Shown: piece after piece, positions 14,949 to 23,312 of the stretch | Layout of the letters: each line of letters starts with the position of its first letter | Numbering within the stretch: the first letter of the stretch is position 1 | From: an uncultured Lachnospiraceae bacterium | Lineage (GTDB): Bacteria > Bacillota > Clostridia > Lachnospirales > Lachnospiraceae | Reading direction: 5' to 3' | DNA: 64,000 nt | Assembly: GCA_910586015.1 (NCBI GenBank) | Contig: CAJUGJ010000006.1 | Coordinates: 1-64,000, forward strand | Notes under the pieces: generated by a model | What the model saw: only the letters and a program-made list of their open reading frames with translations | Database searches by the model: none | Told to the model about the DNA's origin: nothing | Position numbers and translations under genes: made by a program

Positions 14949-15710
14949 TCAACTATTTTCTATATGACATTCCAATTCGTACATTAAAATCGAAAGTGTT
15001 GTTATCGCTGCGGTTTCTGTTCTTAAAATTCTTCTTCCTAAACTGATTGGTATTACATTTACTGCTTTTGCCATCAAAACTTCGTCTACTTCAAAACCAC
15101 CTTCTGGACCAATAAAAATTCCTATTGAATTTTTTGTACAAGCTTTTTGTATCCACTCTTTTGTATTTCTCATTCCCTTATCTTTTTCTAATTCATAGGG
15201 AATCATTGTAATATCTAATCCTTTTGAATAATCTAATGCCTCATTCCAATCCATAATAGGATGAATTCTTGGAATTTTTTCTCGCCCAGATTGTTTGGCA
15301 GCACTTTCTGCTATTGCTTGCCAACGTGCTAACTTTTTTTCCTCTCGTTTTACATCTTCAAGCTTTACTACAACACGTTTAGTCATAACAGGTACAATTT
15401 CAAAAACTCCTAACTCTACTGCTTTTTGAATTACAAATTCCATTTTTTCTCTCTTTGGAATTCCTTGAAATAATGTTATAGGTATAGAAAGTTCAACAAA
15501 AGATTGTTCTTGTGATTCAATTTCTGTAATGACTTGTGTTGTTTTAAATCCTAAAATTTTACAACAATATTGTGTTCCATCTGTTGTACAAACTAAAAGC
15601 CGTTCTCCACACTTCATCCGCAATACATTTTTAATATGATTTACATCTTTGCCAGTTAAAATGACATGGTTTTCTTCTATCCTGCCATTTCCAATATAAA
15701 AACGATACAT
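14949..15710 (-). CDS. rsmE: 16S rRNA (uracil1498-N3)-methyltransferase RsmE
   Basis: A 253-residue SPOUT-class methyltransferase that makes m3U1498 in 16S rRNA. The N-terminal PUA-like part includes HIKNVLRMKCGE. The SPOUT core has KREKMEFVIQKAVELGV, ESAAKQSGR, IFIGPEGGFEVDE and the knot region SLGRRILRTETAA, all family hallmarks. It lies between prmA (upstream) and the desulfurase, matching the Bacillus order dnaJ-prmA-rsmE. RBS GAAAGG precedes the ATG. Confidence 0.94.
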   Translation of the reverse strand: MYRFYIGNGRIEENHVILTGKDVNHIKNVLRMKCGERLLVCTTDGTQYCCKILGFKTTQVITEIESQEQSFVELSIPITLFQGIPKREKMEFVIQKAVELGVFEIVPVMTKRVVVKLEDVKREEKKLARWQAIAESAAKQSGREKIPRIHPIMDWNEALDYSKGLDITMIPYELEKDKGMRNTKEWIQKACTKNSIGIFIGPEGGFEVDEVLMAKAVNVIPISLGRRILRTETAAITTLSILMYELECHIENS

Positions 15711-15821
15711 GACATCGATACCAACCTTTCAACGTTTTTAAGAGGTGAAGTTTAAACAAACTTCAGTATATCACATTCCCCTTAAAAATAAAAGTATTTT
15801 CTTATAATACCCATAACAAGT

Positions 15822-16832
15822 TTATCGTGTTGCAATATAACAAAACCAATCTCCTAAACAATTCTTTTCTATAATTTTCCAATTATTTGAAAGTAATGCC
15901 TTTTCTACTTCATCCGCTTTTGAATTAATAATTCCTGAACTAATAAAATATCCATTTGGCTTTAAAAAATCTTTTGTGATCTCTGCTAATGGTATAATAA
16001 CATCTGCTAAAATATTTGCTGTTATTAGATCAAATTTTCCTTTTAAGAGCTCTCTTGCCTTTTGGTCTTTTAGTACATTACACCAAAGAAAGCCACATCC
16101 TGTTTTAGCTACTTCAAAAACTTTTATACTATCTTGTGTGTTTAATCCATCTAAACAGATTTCAGAACATAATTTATTGACTGTACAATTTTCTTTTGAT
16201 ACTTTTATAGCATTGCTGTCAATATCTGTTCCTATAACAAAATCGGCTCCTAACTTTCGGCTGAGAATAGACAAAATTCCACTGCCACAACCTAAATCTA
16301 AAACTTTGCTTTCTGGTTTTATATAGTGTTTTAATCCTGCAATACAAAGTTTTGTTGTTTCATGTGCACCTGTTCCAAATGCAGTTCCGGGATCTAATTC
16401 AATGATAAGATCGTTTTCTTTTTTCTCTTTTAATTCTTCCCATGTTGGTTTAATAATAATGGTATCATCTACTCGAAATGGTTTAAAAAATTCCTTCCAA
16501 TTATTAATCCAATCTTTATCCTCCGTTTCTGAAACGGTTATTTTTCCAGAACCCAAATCGACAAAGGAAGTCAATTTAAACATTTCCTTTTGAATCTGTT
16601 CTAATAAAATTTCTAAATCGTCTTCTTCCTCCTTATAAAATGAAAGGTATGCTTTTGAATCCGTTGGATCAGTTTCAGGAAGAAAATCAATAAACATCTT
16701 TTTTTGATCCTCTTTTGAAATTGGTATCTGATCTTCTATTTCAAAGCTATCAATGCCAAGTTCCAAAAGTATAGCCTCTATTAACTCCTCTGCCTGTGTT
16801 GTTGTTTCAATCGTAATTTTTTTCCATTTCAT
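15822..16832 (-). CDS. prmA: Ribosomal protein L11 methyltransferase PrmA
   Basis: A 336-residue class I SAM methyltransferase. Family motifs: LDPGTAFGTGAHETTKLC (substrate/SAM lid), VLDLGCGSGILSI (SAM site) and the catalytic-region LITANILADVI. Family members trimethylate L11. There is an unusual insertion of about 20 residues around TQDSIKVFEVAKTGCGFLW between the SAM-binding strands and the NILADV motif, which accounts for the length above the typical 310. RBS AGAGGA precedes the ATG. Confidence 0.93.
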   Translation of the reverse strand: MKWKKITIETTTQAEELIEAILLELGIDSFEIEDQIPISKEDQKKMFIDFLPETDPTDSKAYLSFYKEEEDDLEILLEQIQKEMFKLTSFVDLGSGKITVSETEDKDWINNWKEFFKPFRVDDTIIIKPTWEELKEKKENDLIIELDPGTAFGTGAHETTKLCIAGLKHYIKPESKVLDLGCGSGILSILSRKLGADFVIGTDIDSNAIKVSKENCTVNKLCSEICLDGLNTQDSIKVFEVAKTGCGFLWCNVLKDQKARELLKGKFDLITANILADVIIPLAEITKDFLKPNGYFISSGIINSKADEVEKALLSNNWKIIEKNCLGDWFCYIATR

Positions 16833-16914
16833 ATAAAAATCCTCTCTTTTAATATGTTAATTTTCATTATACATAGACAAAAATAGAATGTCCATCAAAA
16901 AGGACATTTTCTAA

Positions 16915-16965
16915 AAATAAAAAAGTCCAAACCGGAAGTTTTTTATCTTTCTTACGGTATGAACT
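16915..16965 (-). terminator. Terminator downstream of dnaJ
   Basis: On the minus strand AGTTCATACCGTAAG (16965-16951) can pair with CTTCCGGTTTGGACT (16938-16924), with a few wobble or mismatched pairs, and a TTTTTTA tract follows. It separates the heat-shock genes from prmA. Confidence 0.6.
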
Positions 16966-16976
16966 CTTTATTATTT

Positions 16977-18122
16977 CTATTTTTCCCAAAATCTTTTCTT
17001 TTTTTCTTTTCCTGTTTCTGTAGTTGTTTCTTCGTGTTTGTCACCTATGCTGTTTGCGAATTTTTCCAGTAATTCTTTTTGTTCTCCATTTAATTTTGTC
17101 GGTACTTGAACAATTAAAGTAACATAATGATCTCCGCGTACATCTTTATTTCTAAGTGTTGGCACTCCTTTTCCTCTTAGACGTACTTTAGTATCTGTTT
17201 GTGTACCCGGTTTTACGGTATACAAAACATCTCCATCAATTGTACTGATTCTTACATCTCCACCGAGAGCTGCTGTAGTAAATGACATTGGAGCAGTAGA
17301 ATAAATATCATAATCTTGACGCTGAAAGATCGGATGCCGACTGACTGCAACTTCTACTAAAAGATCGCCACGTTCTCCTCCATTACTTCCTGGCTCTCCT
17401 TTACCACGAATTCGAATACTTTGTCCATCGTCAATTCCCGCTGGAACAGAAACTTGAATCTTTTTCTTTCTGGAAATATAGCCGCTTCCATAACAGTCTG
17501 GACATTTTTCCTTGATAATCTTTCCTGTTCCACGACAATCAGGACACGTTTGAACATTTCGAACCATACCGAATAAAGACTGTTGTGTATAGGTTACTTG
17601 ACCTCTTCCTCCACACTTAGAACAAGTTTCTGCACTTGAGCCTGGTTTTGCTCCAGTTCCATGACAAGTTCCACATTCATCTTTTAAGTTTAACTCTAAC
17701 TCTTTTTCTGTTCCAAAACATGCTTCTTCAAAAGTGATACGAATTGTAGTGCGTAAATTTGATCCTTTCATTGGACCATTATTTGCTCTTCTACTTCTGC
17801 CACCACCAAATAAATCACCAAAAATATCACCAAAAATATCTCCCATATCTCCCATATTGGTGAAATCAAAACCTCCAGCTCCGCCGCCCTGTTCGAAAGC
17901 GGAATGACCAAATTGATCATATTGTCTACGCTTTTCTGGATCACTTAAAATGGCATATGCTTCTGAAGCCTCCTTAAATTTTGCTTCTGCTTCTTTATCT
18001 CCTGGATTTGCATCTGGATGGTACTTTTTTGCTAATTGGCGGTACGCCTTTTTTATCTCATCATCTGAAGCACCCTTTCCGATCCCAAGTACCTCATAAT
18101 AATCTCGCTTATTTTCTGCCAT
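16977..18122 (-). CDS. dnaJ: Chaperone DnaJ (Hsp40)
   Basis: A 381-residue class I J-protein. It has a J-domain with KKYHPDANPG (HPD triad), a Gly/Phe-rich linker (about 75-115), four zinc repeats (CGTCHGTG, CSKCGGRG, CPDCRGTG, CPDCYGSG) and the C-terminal substrate-binding domains. It stimulates the DnaK ATPase and delivers substrates. It is last in the hrcA-grpE-dnaK-dnaJ operon, separated from dnaK by 126 bases containing three hairpins. GGAGGAG precedes the ATG. Confidence 0.97.
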   Translation of the reverse strand: MAENKRDYYEVLGIGKGASDDEIKKAYRQLAKKYHPDANPGDKEAEAKFKEASEAYAILSDPEKRRQYDQFGHSAFEQGGGAGGFDFTNMGDMGDIFGDIFGDLFGGGRSRRANNGPMKGSNLRTTIRITFEEACFGTEKELELNLKDECGTCHGTGAKPGSSAETCSKCGGRGQVTYTQQSLFGMVRNVQTCPDCRGTGKIIKEKCPDCYGSGYISRKKKIQVSVPAGIDDGQSIRIRGKGEPGSNGGERGDLLVEVAVSRHPIFQRQDYDIYSTAPMSFTTAALGGDVRISTIDGDVLYTVKPGTQTDTKVRLRGKGVPTLRNKDVRGDHYVTLIVQVPTKLNGEQKELLEKFANSIGDKHEETTTETGKEKKKRFWEK

Positions 18123-18144
18123 AACTCTCCTCCTCTGAGCCTTT

Positions 18145-18211
18145 TACCGGAACCGGTACATTTCCCTTATTTCTTAACCCGCAAATAGGCAGTCTATTCG
18201 ACCGCCTATCT
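18145..18211. promoter_or_regulatory. Hairpin cluster between dnaK and dnaJ
   Basis: TACCGG-AA-CCGGTA (18145-18158) is a perfect palindrome. AAATAGGCAGTC (18183-18194) pairs with GACCGCCTATCT (18200-18211) around TATTC, with one wobble pair. A third short GCCG/CGGC stem lies just beyond. No U-tract follows on the minus strand, so these are more likely mRNA stabilising or processing structures than terminators. Confidence 0.5.
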
Positions 18212-18248
18212 GCCTGCCGCATTGATACGGCGTTACTATCAAAGACTT

Positions 18249-20123
18249 TTATACTTCACGATAATCTCCGTCTACTACATCGTCTCCTGCATAGCTGTTA
18301 TTTTGTGTATTATTCGCTCCATCTGTTCCCATATCTGGATCTGCACCCTGATTACTATTTTGCATTTTCTCATACATCTTTGTAAATACTGCCTGAGAAC
18401 TATTCATTAATTTCTCTTTTGCTGCCTTAATATCTGCTACTTCTCCTTCAGACATTACTTCTGGATTTGCCTTTTCTACTAAATCCTTTAAATGATTTAG
18501 ATCATCTTGAACGGTTGCCTTTTCCTCTGGAGAAATCTTATCTCCAACCTCGTTTAATGCCTTTTCTGTCTGAAATACCATAGCGTCTGCATCATTTCTT
18601 GTATCTACAGCTTCTTTACGTCTTTTATCTTGTGCTTCAAATTCAGCTGCTTCTTTTACTGCACGATTAATATCTGCTTCCGACATATTTGAACCAGCTG
18701 TAATTGTAATATGTTGCTCTTTTCCTGTTCCAAGATCTTTTGCAGAAACATTTACAATACCATTTGCATCAATATCAAATGTAACTTCGATCTGTGGAAC
18801 GCCTCTTCTTGCTGGTGGAATTCCATCCAGACGGAACTGTCCAAGACTTTTGTTATCCTTTGCAAACTGTCTTTCTCCCTGAACTACATTGATATCTACG
18901 GCTGTCTGATTATCTGCGGCTGTAGAGAAAATCTGACTTTTCTTTGTAGGAATTGTTGTATTTCTTTCGATCAAACGAGTTGCAATTCCTCCCATTGTTT
19001 CAATTGACAGAGAAAGTGGAGTAACATCTAATAAAAGAATATCACCTGCGCCAGAATCACCTGCTAATTTACCTCCCTGAATGGATGCACCAATAGCAAC
19101 ACATTCATCTGGATTCAAACTCTTACTAGGCTCATGACCTGTCAACTGTCTTACTTTATCTTGTACAGCTGGTATACGAGTCGAACCACCAACTAAAAGA
19201 ACCTTATTTAACTCGGAAGGAGACATTTGTGCATCTCTTAAAGCATTTTGTACTGGAATAGTAGTACGATCTACTAAATCATGTGTCAATTCATCAAACT
19301 GTGCTCTGGTTAAATTCATATCAAAATGCTTTGGTCCTTCTGAAGTTGCTGAAATAAATGGCAGATTGATATTTGTCGTAGTAGCAGAGGATAATTCTTT
19401 CTTTGCTTTTTCAGCAGCTTCTCTCAATCTTTGAAGAGTTGCCTTATCACGGGAAAGATCAATTCCTTCCTGTTTTTTGAATTCATCAATAAAATATCTA
19501 GTGAGTTTATCATCAAAATCATCACCGCCTAAATGATTATCTCCGGCAGTTGCCTTTACTTCAATAACTCCATCACCAATCTCGATAATAGAAACATCGA
19601 AAGTACCACCACCTAAATCATATACCATAATCTTTTGTTCACGTTCATTATCAAGACCATAGGCAAGTGCTGCTGCTGTTGGCTCATTGATAATTCTCTT
19701 GACATCTAAGCCAGCAATCTTTCCAGCATCTTTTGTTGCCTGTCTTTGGGCATCGTTAAAATAAGCAGGAACTGTAATTACAGCTTCTGTTACTTTTTCA
19801 CCTAAATAACTTTCTGCATCTGCTTTTAATTTTTGCAAAATCATTGCAGATATTTCTTGTGGTGAATATCTTTTTTCATCAATGGTTACTCGATAGTCCG
19901 TACCCATATGTCTTTTAATTGAAGAAATTGTCTTATCTGAATTTGTCACTGCCTGACGTTTTGCAGTTTCTCCGACAATCCTTTCACCTGTTTTTGTAAA
20001 TGCTACAACAGACGGTGTTGTTCTTGAACCCTCTGTATTTGTAATAACAACTGGTTTACCACCTTCCATAACTGCTACACAAGAATTTGTTGTTCCTAAA
20101 TCAATACCTATAATCTTTCCCAT
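18249..20123 (-). CDS. dnaK: Chaperone DnaK (Hsp70)
   Basis: A 624-residue Hsp70. ATPase domain: IGIDLGTTNSCVAVMEG (4-20), VYDLGGGTFDVSI and VLLVGGSTRIPAV. The interdomain linker LLLDVTPLSLSIET leads to the substrate-binding domain and helical lid, ending in a Gly/Asn/Asp-rich tail with the EV-type terminus (GDYREV). It works with DnaJ and GrpE. It lacks the extra loop found in Gram-negative DnaK, as in other Firmicutes. RBS AAAGGAGG precedes the ATG. Confidence 0.98.
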   Translation of the reverse strand: MGKIIGIDLGTTNSCVAVMEGGKPVVITNTEGSRTTPSVVAFTKTGERIVGETAKRQAVTNSDKTISSIKRHMGTDYRVTIDEKRYSPQEISAMILQKLKADAESYLGEKVTEAVITVPAYFNDAQRQATKDAGKIAGLDVKRIINEPTAAALAYGLDNEREQKIMVYDLGGGTFDVSIIEIGDGVIEVKATAGDNHLGGDDFDDKLTRYFIDEFKKQEGIDLSRDKATLQRLREAAEKAKKELSSATTTNINLPFISATSEGPKHFDMNLTRAQFDELTHDLVDRTTIPVQNALRDAQMSPSELNKVLLVGGSTRIPAVQDKVRQLTGHEPSKSLNPDECVAIGASIQGGKLAGDSGAGDILLLDVTPLSLSIETMGGIATRLIERNTTIPTKKSQIFSTAADNQTAVDINVVQGERQFAKDNKSLGQFRLDGIPPARRGVPQIEVTFDIDANGIVNVSAKDLGTGKEQHITITAGSNMSEADINRAVKEAAEFEAQDKRRKEAVDTRNDADAMVFQTEKALNEVGDKISPEEKATVQDDLNHLKDLVEKANPEVMSEGEVADIKAAKEKLMNSSQAVFTKMYEKMQNSNQGADPDMGTDGANNTQNNSYAGDDVVDGDYREV

Positions 20124-20145
20124 AATAATTCCTCCTTTTATTTAT

Positions 20146-20760
20146 CTAATTCGCAACCTTTACCATACTATGACGAATCACAGTATCATGATAGATATAA
20201 CCTTTTTGAAACTCTTCTGCAACGATATTTTCTCCTAACTCTTCATCCTCTATGTGCATCACCGCATTATGAAGTTCTGGATTAAACTCTGTTCCAAGTG
20301 CTTCAATTGGTTTGACACCTACGGATTCTAAAGAGGTAAGTAACTGTTTATAGATCTTTTCGATTCCCTGTACAAATGCACCCTCTTTTTCTTCATCTGT
20401 TGCAGCTGCAAGTCCTCTCTCAAAATTATCAATGATTGGAAGTATTTTTTCAATAATATCTTTTGCACCAACTTCAAACATCTGTGCTTTTTCTTTTTCT
20501 GTTCTCTTTCTAAAATTATCAAACTCTGCCATTAAGCGTAAAAGCTTATCATTGAGTTCTTCTATCTTTTCATCCTTTTTATCTTTTTTCTCTTTCTTTT
20601 TGAAAAAGCCTTTACCCGCTTTTTCATTCTTTTCACTATTTTCCTCTTCTGTTTCTGTTATAGTTTCTTTTTCTTCTATATCTTTTTCTACAGACTCTAT
20701 TACCTTTTCTTCCTGTTCTTCTTTTATTTCTTTATCCTCAAATCCTTCTTTCTCTGCCAC
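20146..20760 (-). CDS. grpE: Nucleotide exchange factor GrpE
   Basis: A 204-residue protein. The first 60 residues are almost all Glu, Lys and short acidic/basic stretches. These are followed by the coiled-coil dimer helix (LRLMAEFDNFRKRTEKEK) and the beta domain with NPELHNAVMH and VAEEFQKGYIYHDTVIRHS. It releases ADP from DnaK. The GTG start at 20760 has AAAGGTGG seven bases upstream. It lies between hrcA and dnaK as in most Firmicutes. Confidence 0.95.
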   Translation of the reverse strand: MAEKEGFEDKEIKEEQEEKVIESVEKDIEEKETITETEEENSEKNEKAGKGFFKKKEKKDKKDEKIEELNDKLLRLMAEFDNFRKRTEKEKAQMFEVGAKDIIEKILPIIDNFERGLAAATDEEKEGAFVQGIEKIYKQLLTSLESVGVKPIEALGTEFNPELHNAVMHIEDEELGENIVAEEFQKGYIYHDTVIRHSMVKVAN

Positions 20761-20817
20761 TTTTTTACCACCTTTCTTTTATTTTATCTATTTATAAAAC
20801 CTACTACTAGGTAATTT

Positions 20818-21858
20818 CTATTTCTTATCCTTAAAAATATAGTCCAAATCACTCATTAATTTTTGTAAAGTTCCAACTACCCTTTCATAGTCCATACGTT
20901 TTGGTCCAATAATCCCAACCTTTCCATACACCCCTTCTTCAATCTGATATGTTGCAGTTACTACAGCACAATCTTTCATCGATTCAATAGGTGTTTCATC
21001 TCCAATATAAACTTGAATTCCTCTGTTCTCCTCAGTCTCACATTCACTATTCATCAACTCATTAAGTTGCTTTTTTTCTTCTAATGTATAGATGAGTTCA
21101 CTTGCTTTTTTTGTATCATTTAACTCTGGATATTTTAAAATATTTGTGGTTCCGCTAGTAAAAATCTGAACATCTTCTTCTCCACTGATCGCCTGTGCAA
21201 CTGCATCCAAAATGTCGCTTACTACATTTGTATATCCCGCTGCCTGTTCTTTCATTTTCTGAATTAGTCCAAGATTGATCTCTGAAAGATCTAATCCCTG
21301 TAAAAAGGTATTAAGCACAAGATTTAGCTTTAAGATAACATCTTTATTGAGTGGTTCATTCATTGCAATCATCTTATTTTTAATAATGTTTCCTTCTAAG
21401 ACTATAATTGCTAAAAGTTGTTCTTTATCTACCTCTGTAAGTTGAATAAATTTTACTTTTCGGCTGCGGTACTGAGGACTTGTTACCATCGTGGCATAAT
21501 TCGTATGTTCTGCTAAAATCTTTGCGACTTGCTTTAACAATTTATCCATCTTATCTGCATTTTGTATTAGCTGCTCCCGCATCTCGTCTACCTCGGCAAC
21601 TCTTTCTTCTAGCATGGTATCTACATAAAGTCGATAGCCTTTATCCGAAGGAATTCTACCTGCAGAAGTATGAGGTTGAATAATATATCCTAATTCCTCT
21701 AAATCTGCCATTTCATTTCGAATTGTTGCGGAACTTAAATTTAAGTCAGTAAACTTTGATATTGTCCTAGAACCAACGGGTTCTCCTGTTTCTAAATAAT
21801 TTCGGATAATTGCCTGGAGGATTTTCAGTTTTCTTTCATCTAACTGCATTTCAATCAC
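20818..21858 (-). CDS. hrcA: Heat-inducible transcription repressor HrcA
   Basis: A 346-residue repressor that binds CIRCE elements. N-terminal winged helix: LKILQAIIRNYLETGEPVGS and LSSATIRNEMADLEELGYI, then QPHTSAGRIPSDKGYR, all strongly conserved in HrcA. It is first in the class I heat-shock operon, and a perfect CIRCE copy lies 66 bases upstream, so it represses its own operon; GroE normally keeps it active. The GTG at 21858 lies very close to AAAGGAAG; the ATG three codons inside is an alternative start. Confidence 0.95.
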   Translation of the reverse strand: MIEMQLDERKLKILQAIIRNYLETGEPVGSRTISKFTDLNLSSATIRNEMADLEELGYIIQPHTSAGRIPSDKGYRLYVDTMLEERVAEVDEMREQLIQNADKMDKLLKQVAKILAEHTNYATMVTSPQYRSRKVKFIQLTEVDKEQLLAIIVLEGNIIKNKMIAMNEPLNKDVILKLNLVLNTFLQGLDLSEINLGLIQKMKEQAAGYTNVVSDILDAVAQAISGEEDVQIFTSGTTNILKYPELNDTKKASELIYTLEEKKQLNELMNSECETEENRGIQVYIGDETPIESMKDCAVVTATYQIEEGVYGKVGIIGPKRMDYERVVGTLQKLMSDLDYIFKDKK

Positions 21859-21924
21859 TTCTTCCTTTCCTCACTGTTCAAACCCCGCTCAGTGCGGAAC
21901 TTCTAGCTCCCAGGTTCTAAATTA

Positions 21925-21951
21925 TTAGCACTCATTTAAGTAGAGTGCTAA
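21925..21951. promoter_or_regulatory. CIRCE operator
   Basis: TTAGCACTC (21925-21933), nine bases, GAGTGCTAA (21943-21951): an exact match to the CIRCE consensus bound by HrcA. It lies downstream of the promoter and upstream of hrcA, so it controls the hrcA-grpE-dnaK-dnaJ operon. Confidence 0.97.
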
Positions 21952-21964
21952 TATCTTTATACAT

Positions 21965-21993
21965 AAGATAGCACCTGCTGTTTCTTTTGTCAA
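21965..21993 (-). promoter_or_regulatory. Promoter of the hrcA operon
   Basis: On the minus strand TTGACA (21993-21988), a 17-base spacer and TATCTT (21970-21965) form a good vegetative promoter. CIRCE starts about 14 bases after the -10, at the expected transcription start. Confidence 0.75.
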
Positions 21994-22044
21994 CTGTTAA
22001 TTTGAAAAAAAATTATTAAAATCTGATGAGAAAATTGTAGACTT

Positions 22045-23175
22045 TCACAAAATAAACTCACACATCACTAGATTACTGACATCAATTCCCCGTTTTGTCA
22101 GCCATACATAATCTTCATTTTCTTCTAAGCAGCCACATTCTTTCATCTTTTGAAGTGTTTTTTTATAAATGTCTTCTAGTTTAATATGAAAACTTTCATA
22201 AAACTTTTGTTTGGAGACTCCCTCCATTCTTCTGAGTCCAAGAAACATTGTTTCACTCATTGCATCTTCTTTTGTCAATTTCTCTATATTTTGGTGTAAT
22301 TTCTCAAAATCATAAGAAAATTTAATATATTGTTCTAAATTTTTTTCATTGTGAAACCGCATAGATTTCCAAAGAGAAGCTGCTCCAAGTCCCAGTCCAA
22401 GATAATCTGTACGTATCCAATATTTTGTATTATGTCTACATTCATATCCTTTCTTTGCATAATTTGAAATCTCATATCTATCATAGCCATATTCTTTTAA
22501 AATACGCTCTGTATCAGCATAGAGATTTCGATCCGCTTCTTCTGACATGATTTTCTCTTTCATGGCATAGCGTTTATAAAAAGGAGTTCCTTCCTCCAAT
22601 ATTAAACTATAGACCGAAAGATGCTCTGGTTGTAGTTTTACTATCTTTTGTAGTGTTTGTTCAAAACTTTTTCTTGTCTGAGCAGGAATTCCTGACATTA
22701 AATCTACATTAATATTAGAAAAACCTTGTTCTCTTGCAAGTATATAGTTATCCAAAAATTCATTCCAAGTATGAATTCTTCCAAGTAGTTTTAGTTCGTT
22801 TTCTTTGGCTGACTGTAAACCAATACTTAATCGATTAATTCCTGCTTTTTTGTATCGGATTAATTTTTCTAAATTGAGTGTTCCAGGATTACATTCTAGT
22901 GTAACTTCTGCATCTGGTGTAATTAAAAAAATTTCTTTCAATTTTTCTAAAAGTTCCTCTATCCATTCTGCTTCTAAAATAGAAGGTGTTCCACCTCCAA
23001 AAAAAATGCTATCCGCTTGTCTGTCTGTTACCTGTCCTTTATAACTTTCTATTTCTAACATTAGTGCCCTATAATATTGTAGGTACTGCTCTTTTGTCGC
23101 TGGAGCAGATAAAAAATCACAGTAATCACATTTCTTTTTACAAAAAGGGATATGCACATAAATTCCGAATTTCAT
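22045..23175 (-). CDS. hemW: HemW-like radical SAM protein (heme chaperone)
   Basis: A 376-residue radical SAM protein of the HemN/HemW family. YVHIPFCKKKCDYCDF gives the CX3CX2C cluster motif, and FFGGGTPSI, LECNPGTL and RLSIGLQSA are further hallmarks. The short Cys motif and the position between lepA and hrcA identify HemW (a heme-binding chaperone) rather than the coproporphyrinogen oxidase HemN. ATG at 23175 is chosen because AAAGGAGG lies just upstream; an in-frame start at 23229 would lie in the preceding terminator stem. Confidence 0.93.
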   Translation of the reverse strand: MKFGIYVHIPFCKKKCDYCDFLSAPATKEQYLQYYRALMLEIESYKGQVTDRQADSIFFGGGTPSILEAEWIEELLEKLKEIFLITPDAEVTLECNPGTLNLEKLIRYKKAGINRLSIGLQSAKENELKLLGRIHTWNEFLDNYILAREQGFSNINVDLMSGIPAQTRKSFEQTLQKIVKLQPEHLSVYSLILEEGTPFYKRYAMKEKIMSEEADRNLYADTERILKEYGYDRYEISNYAKKGYECRHNTKYWIRTDYLGLGLGAASLWKSMRFHNEKNLEQYIKFSYDFEKLHQNIEKLTKEDAMSETMFLGLRRMEGVSKQKFYESFHIKLEDIYKKTLQKMKECGCLEENEDYVWLTKRGIDVSNLVMCEFIL

Positions 23176-23201
23176 TCTTATCCTCCTTTTATTTTCTACA
23201 T

Positions 23202-23305
23202 AAAAAGGAGCTGTCGCACTAAGAACCAAGTATACAAGATATAATATTAATACAACATTACATTTACAATATCTTGTATTTGATTTTCTTAATACGACAG
23301 CTCCT
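23202..23305 (-). terminator. Unusually long inverted-repeat terminator downstream of lepA
   Basis: AGGAGCTGTCG (23206-23216) and CGACAGCTCCT (23295-23305) are exact reverse complements. Inside them TAAGAA/TTCTTA (23220-23225/23286-23291) and ATACAAGATAT/ATATCTTGTAT (23232-23242/23269-23279) also pair, so a hairpin of about 100 bases can fold. On the minus strand TTTTTA follows, so it terminates lepA transcription. The outer arms are shared with a second hairpin at 36270-36306. Confidence 0.75.
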
Positions 23306-23312
23306 CGCCTAT

